DNA from: Chloroflexota bacterium
GTDB taxonomy: Bacteria > Chloroflexota > UBA5177 > JANWHV01
Reading direction: 5' to 3'
Assembly: GCA_025924845.1 (NCBI GenBank)
Contig: JAICHN010000048.1
Span: forward strand, 1-18,560
Length of the DNA stretch: 18,560 nucleotides
Shown: positions 14,667-18,560 of the stretch, one piece after another
Layout of the letters: each line of letters begins with the position of its first letter
Numbering within the stretch: the first letter of the stretch is position 1
Made by a program: the position numbers and the translations under genes
Notes under the pieces: model-generated
What the model was told of the DNA's origin: nothing
Database searches by the model: none
What the model saw: the letters and a program-made list of their open reading frames with translations, nothing else

Positions 14667-16802
14667 GTGAACAATCGTACCGAACGAGGCTCAAGGCTTC
14701 TCTATCTGACTCTCGTATTGGCGCTCGCCCTGCTCGCCGCGTTGGGTGTGGTGCTCTACGGCGCGATTAGCGATGCGGCCAGGGGCAGCGTGAGCGCGCC
14801 GACCCAGGCTGCCGCGTCAACCGGCGCTCAGGCGATCGCAAGCTCCATCGCCAATAACGGCCAACTGGCCGCCGCCATGGCTGGGCAGGCCGGCATCATA
14901 CCCATCCTCGAAGGGAAGTCCGATAAGGTGGTGCGCGGGAGCGTCGAGGCTGCCGCCCTGAACTTCCAGAAGACTAACCCGCAGATTGCCGGAATCTTTC
15001 TCTATGACGCCCACGGCAAATTCGTCCTGGGGCGGGTCCACGACGCGCAACGCGCCGACACCTCGCGCGCCAAGTGCGATTCGCACGGCTTTTGCCGGAT
15101 TGGCGCCGCCCCCAGCCAGGGCTATACCACGACCAGCCGGATGAAGGCCGATCTGACCCAAGCTCTGCAGCCGCACGCCACGCCCATGCAAACGCTGGTG
15201 TTCGGCCGTACCGCGAGTTCCTATGGCGATCTATTTATTTTCCAACCCGTCCTCGCTCCCCGTCACGCCGCCCCGATCGGCGTACTGGTTGAACGGATCG
15301 ATGCTACATCCATCTTCAGCCCGTATATTCAGTCGGGCACGTCCGGCAGCGTGATTGTCGACCAGAACGTCGTGATCGGCCCCGGCATCGTGGGTGCTCA
15401 CGCCAACGGCCTCCTCCCGGTTACCACGGTCGTGCCCAATCTAGATCCCGCGTTCACCGGCGGTTTGAAGCAAATTGCCGGGCTGGTTCCTGCTCCGGCC
15501 AATCCGTCACCCACGAGCAGCGACCTCCACTTCGCGATCAATGGGACCGATGTGCAGGGCAGCGCGAGTGCGGTCGGCATGTCAAACCTCGTCGTGGTCA
15601 GTTACACCGCGCCCGGCGCCATCTCGGCAAGCGCCACGCGCTCGATCATCGCCGCCGGTATATTCTTTCTGCTCCTGGTTGGATTGACTATTTTCGTGTA
15701 CCTCCGACAGAATCGCCGTGTCCTACGCAGCGAGGCGGAAGTCGGATCCGCCATTCGTTCAAAGTCCGAATCCTTGACCGAAGACATCGTGGCGGTCTCG
15801 CAGGCCCTGGCCGCCGCCCGCGAGGGTGATCTGACGGTGGAAATGCCCGCCACTGATTCCGAGGTGGGTTTGCTCTCGCTCTCCTTGAACAGCCTGATCA
15901 GCGACTACGGGCAGATTGTGGGCGGCATCATGCAGACATCGAAAGCGGTGCAGGAAGGGGCGGCCCGCGTGGACGAGGGTGTGCGCCGCATCGTGGACGC
16001 GGCGACCAGCCAGGGCGAACAGGTGGCGCTCGTCGCCGCCAGCGTCGAGGACGTAGCAACCTCCGCCGTGGAGGTGCAGCAAGGCACGCAAACCGCCACT
16101 ACGCTGGCCGGCCACGCCCGACAGGCCGTGCAGTCCGGCCAGGAGTCGGTAAGCCGCATCGCCGATGCCGTGGACGCGATCAAGGAAGCGGCTATCGGCA
16201 CTACCCGCGAGTTCAAGCGCCTGCAGGAAGATTCAATTCGCCTGACCGCGTTGGTGGCCTCGGTGAAGAGCAACGCCGAAAACCTCGACATGCAGGCCGC
16301 CAATGCTACCCTCGAGGCACGGCACCTGGGCACGGAGTCCGGCTCCGCCTTCGCTACGAACATCGGCCGCCTGGCTCGTCAGGCGCAAGATACGTTGGCC
16401 GACGCCGAGGGCGCCGTACGCAGCGTGGTGACCTCGATTGACGAAGTGAACCGACGCATCGAACGGATTTCCGAGCAGGTCCGCCGCGGGGTCGAGGAGG
16501 TGCGGACCGTTCGCGCCACCTTCGATCAGGTTACCAATACCAACGGCAGCCTGGTTCAGTTTATCGACAGCGTGGCCGACGCGGCCGGCGTTCAATCCCA
16601 GTCCGCGATTCAAGCCGCGCAGTCGATCTCCCGAATTGCCCAGGTATTCGAGCGCTTCACCGAGCAATTGGTGGTATCGGGTGATGAAATCGCCAACATG
16701 CGCCTGATCGTGGCCGGCCTCCGCGAGTCGGTCGCCGACTTGAAGGTGGCCGAGCCCGAGCCGGCGCCGGAAACGCACGTGAGTACGGAGAGCGCCGCAT
16801 GA
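14667..16802 (+). CDS. Methyl-accepting chemotaxis protein-like receptor with divergent signalling tip
   Basis: This 711-residue membrane chemoreceptor feeds a CheA-type kinase. It has TM1 at residues about 10-33 and an extracellular sensing region of about 290 residues with dCache-like features (IAGIFLYDAHGKFVLG, GVLVERIDATSIF, SGSVIVDQNVVIG). TM2 lies at 326-346 and a HAMP-like segment near 375-425 (AREGDLTVEMPATDSEVG). A long helical signalling domain runs to about 690. At its hairpin tip (535-568), where MCPs carry NLLALNAAIEAARAGE and GFAVVA, this protein reads NLDMQAANATLEARHLGTES then SAFATNIGRLA; only the NAxLEA core is kept. The GTG start at 14667 has GGAGG 5 bases upstream; the in-frame extension to 14556 has none. 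The stop overlaps the next start. Confidence 0.88.
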   Translation: MNNRTERGSRLLYLTLVLALALLAALGVVLYGAISDAARGSVSAPTQAAASTGAQAIASSIANNGQLAAAMAGQAGIIPILEGKSDKVVRGSVEAAALNFQKTNPQIAGIFLYDAHGKFVLGRVHDAQRADTSRAKCDSHGFCRIGAAPSQGYTTTSRMKADLTQALQPHATPMQTLVFGRTASSYGDLFIFQPVLAPRHAAPIGVLVERIDATSIFSPYIQSGTSGSVIVDQNVVIGPGIVGAHANGLLPVTTVVPNLDPAFTGGLKQIAGLVPAPANPSPTSSDLHFAINGTDVQGSASAVGMSNLVVVSYTAPGAISASATRSIIAAGIFFLLLVGLTIFVYLRQNRRVLRSEAEVGSAIRSKSESLTEDIVAVSQALAAAREGDLTVEMPATDSEVGLLSLSLNSLISDYGQIVGGIMQTSKAVQEGAARVDEGVRRIVDAATSQGEQVALVAASVEDVATSAVEVQQGTQTATTLAGHARQAVQSGQESVSRIADAVDAIKEAAIGTTREFKRLQEDSIRLTALVASVKSNAENLDMQAANATLEARHLGTESGSAFATNIGRLARQAQDTLADAEGAVRSVVTSIDEVNRRIERISEQVRRGVEEVRTVRATFDQVTNTNGSLVQFIDSVADAAGVQSQSAIQAAQSISRIAQVFERFTEQLVVSGDEIANMRLIVAGLRESVADLKVAEPEPAPETHVSTESAA

Positions 16803-17446
16803 GCCAGGCAAACCCGGTTATAGCCCAACTGTTGGCCCGAATGCTGGGCGATAGCCAGATGAACGCGGAAACGCTGGTGGGCACGGTGCAGCGCGTCTCG
16901 CGCGAGCTTTCGGCCCTCGCCTACAATTACAGCGGCCATATCGCGCGGGCGGGCTTCCACGACACTGCCATGCACGAACTCGATAGCCAACTCGACGAGA
17001 CCAGCGCCGTGCTCGGGCGCACGCTGTTCGACTTGCAGCAGCGGCTACTGGGCGATGTACAGGCGCTGCGCCGCCTGGATCGTATCCATACGGTGGCCGA
17101 TCTGGAGGATACGCGTCCGGTGGTGATCCGCGTGCGCGAGGCGTTGGACTACTACTGTACGGCGCTCGAACGCGAATATTTCGCGATCGAGGAAACCCTC
17201 GCCAACGTCAGTTTCCGGATGCGGTTGCTGGCTAATAATATCGAGATCTCCGCCTGCCATGCCGGTGTGGACGACGTGGATGCCACGGTCGATCTGTTTT
17301 GCATTATGGCCGGGCAAATGCGCGCCCTCGCCGATCGACTGCGGAACGCCGCCGGCGATCTGCGTATCTTCGAGCAAACCCAAAAGGGTCATACCGAGTC
17401 GGTGCGCGTGGCCCTGGCGGCAGGCGAAGAGGGAGCCGCCGCGTGA
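16799..17446 (+). CDS. Small cytosolic helical protein resembling a degenerate MCP hairpin
   Basis: This 215-residue protein is predicted to be almost entirely helical, with no membrane segment. I do not recognise a named family. Residues about 138-182 (FRMRLLANNIEISACHAG, then DVDATVDLFCIMAGQMRALADRLR) look like the turn of an MCP signalling hairpin: LANNIEISACHAG against LALNAAIEAARAG, and MAGQMRALADRL against VADEVRxLA. This suggests a soluble mini-receptor or adaptor for the CheA-like kinase encoded next. The receptor stop and this ATG overlap as ATGA, with GGAG 8 bases upstream. Its own stop overlaps the next GTG as GTGA. Such tight coupling argues that the three proteins are made together and act in one complex. 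Confidence 0.8.
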   Translation: MSQANPVIAQLLARMLGDSQMNAETLVGTVQRVSRELSALAYNYSGHIARAGFHDTAMHELDSQLDETSAVLGRTLFDLQQRLLGDVQALRRLDRIHTVADLEDTRPVVIRVREALDYYCTALEREYFAIEETLANVSFRMRLLANNIEISACHAGVDDVDATVDLFCIMAGQMRALADRLRNAAGDLRIFEQTQKGHTESVRVALAAGEEGAAA

Positions 17447-18560
17447 ACACCGGGGACCGCGGCCCGGAAACGTCCTCCACGATGGCCGCTCTGCAAGCGG
17501 CGTTCGCGCAGGCCCTGGCCGCGCCGCCCTCGACCGCCACGCCGACCGAAGCGGAGGAGCAGGGTGATATCGCCACACCGCGCGCCAAGGCGGCCCTTGC
17601 CCTGGAAGCGGCGTTGCGCGCCCGCCTTGCCCGCTGTGAGTACCAGGACGACCGAACCGGTGAGCACCTTTGCCGCCTCCTGATCGACATGTGTACCTGG
17701 CACGAACATCCGAATCTGCGCGATACTATGCTGTCCCTGCAGCGGCAAGGGATCGCTCTGCTCGGCCAGGCGGAAGGCCGCCTGACTATGGGCGATGTGG
17801 GTGAGATCGAGGATGAATATCAGACGGTAAAGCCCCGTGAGGACGATGCCGCGGCGATCGCCGCCGCGCTCGGCCTGTCGCTCGAAGAAGCACGCAACTT
17901 CGGACTGGTTGGTACGCTGAGCGGGGTCGGGGTAGATGACGAGAGGCCGCGGTCGGCCGTGTTCGACATGCCCGCGCCCGAGCCGGAGGTGGAGGAGGAT
18001 CTCGAGAGCTTATTCCGCCGTGAGGCCATGATGGCGGCGACCAAAACGCTCCCTCAAACGCTGCAACGCTTATGGGGCGCCCAACAATCGATGGACGCCT
18101 TGATCACGGTGCGCAGAGGCTTTCACACGCTCAAGGGCGACGCGCGTGTCACCGCGCAATCGACGGATCGCGGCACGGCCGAAGAGTTGGAAGGGCTGGC
18201 CGTACTTTCGGAAGCAGCCGAGGACATCATCGACTACTTGCTTGGTGAAGACTACGACCCGTCGCAACCTGCCCCCACCCTGCCGCCTGGCGCCTTCAGT
18301 TTGCTGAACGAGGCGGTGGCCGCTATCGCGACCCGTCTGGAAACTCGCGCCCCTCTTGAAAACGAAGCCGCGTTGCTTCGTCGTCTGGAGGCCATGCAGC
18401 GCAAGGCCGCCGCGCAGTCCGGGGCGGCGATCGATGAGGCGTCCATCGCCGCCAAAATCCCCATGCCGACTGCCCGGCGCAAGCCGGTCACCCAGTCCCT
18501 GGCGGCGCCCGCCAAGGCGCCCACGGATTCTCTCTGGACACCCTTCACCGAGGCGGCAGC
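17443..18560 (+). CDS. Hpt-containing CheA/PilL-like chemosensory kinase, N-terminal part (cut by window edge)
   Basis: The first 372 codons of a protein that runs off the right edge. It begins at GTG 17443, overlapping the upstream stop, with GGGAG 7 bases before. Residues 1-180 are acidic, Ala-rich and of unknown fold. About 180-290 form a histidine phosphotransfer (Hpt) helix bundle with the signature GFHTLKGDAR, phospho-accepting His228, lysine and glycine of the HxxKG motif all present. This resembles the Hpt domains of PilL/ChpA-type kinases (FHTLKGSGR). A linker rich in Ala and Pro follows (from about 335). The kinase domains (dimerisation, ATPase, CheW-like, perhaps receiver) would lie beyond the window and are not seen. 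Its position after CheW and receptor genes supports the CheA assignment. Confidence 0.82.
   Translation, partial: MNTGDRGPETSSTMAALQAAFAQALAAPPSTATPTEAEEQGDIATPRAKAALALEAALRARLARCEYQDDRTGEHLCRLLIDMCTWHEHPNLRDTMLSLQRQGIALLGQAEGRLTMGDVGEIEDEYQTVKPREDDAAAIAAALGLSLEEARNFGLVGTLSGVGVDDERPRSAVFDMPAPEPEVEEDLESLFRREAMMAATKTLPQTLQRLWGAQQSMDALITVRRGFHTLKGDARVTAQSTDRGTAEELEGLAVLSEAAEDIIDYLLGEDYDPSQPAPTLPPGAFSLLNEAVAAIATRLETRAPLENEAALLRRLEAMQRKAAAQSGAAIDEASIAAKIPMPTARRKPVTQSLAAPAKAPTDSLWTPFTEAA

Overview
The window is GC-rich, densely coded bacterial DNA. The gene set and protein styles point most plausibly to the phylum Chloroflexota, or a relative such as a Thermus-like deep branch. The pointers are a Thermus-type methionyl-tRNA synthetase, a mycoredoxin-like glutaredoxin, a cytosolic zinc-ribbon Ser/Thr kinase and a PilL-like chemosensory cluster. 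This assignment is inferred from protein resemblance only, because no rRNA or tRNA gene was seen.

Layout. At 1-3135 (minus strand) lies a peptide/nickel-type ABC importer operon: a secreted substrate-binding protein, then a strong 21-bp hairpin, then a DppB-type permease and a DppC-type permease cut by the window edge. From 3296 on the plus strand are a small CGDC glutaredoxin and a secreted protein of a metallopeptidase-like family whose HExxH motif is broken. At 5194-7898 (minus) an adenine deaminase is followed by a TIM-barrel sugar-phosphate isomerase/epimerase-like protein; the two share almost the same ribosome-binding leader. At 8211-9617 (plus) is a soluble pyridine nucleotide transhydrogenase, divergent from adenine deaminase across a 312-bp region with possible regulatory dyads. 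At 9713-10213 (minus) is an unrecognised 166-aa protein. Between it and metG lies a non-coding GC-rich stretch with a run of small hairpins.

From 10507 to 12054 (minus) is a methionyl-tRNA synthetase homologue whose two catalytic signatures are altered (HIGH reads SAGS, KMSKS reads KGSKS). Divergent from it is a Ser/Thr protein kinase flanked by zinc ribbons, with a middle segment resembling the C-terminal domain of ribosomal protein L7/L12.

From 13864 to the right edge is a chemosensory cluster on the plus strand: a CheW-like protein, a two-transmembrane MCP-like receptor with a divergent signalling tip, a small helical protein that itself resembles a degenerate MCP hairpin tip, and the N-terminal part of an Hpt-containing CheA/PilL-like kinase. 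The last three are coupled by 4-bp start/stop overlaps.

The most noteworthy items are the altered-motif MetRS, the L7/L12-like zinc-ribbon kinase beside it, the pair of degenerate MCP-tip proteins feeding a CheA-like kinase, the HExxL pseudo-peptidase and the structured intergenic stretch at 10281-10506. No mobile elements, CRISPR arrays, rRNA or tRNA genes were found.
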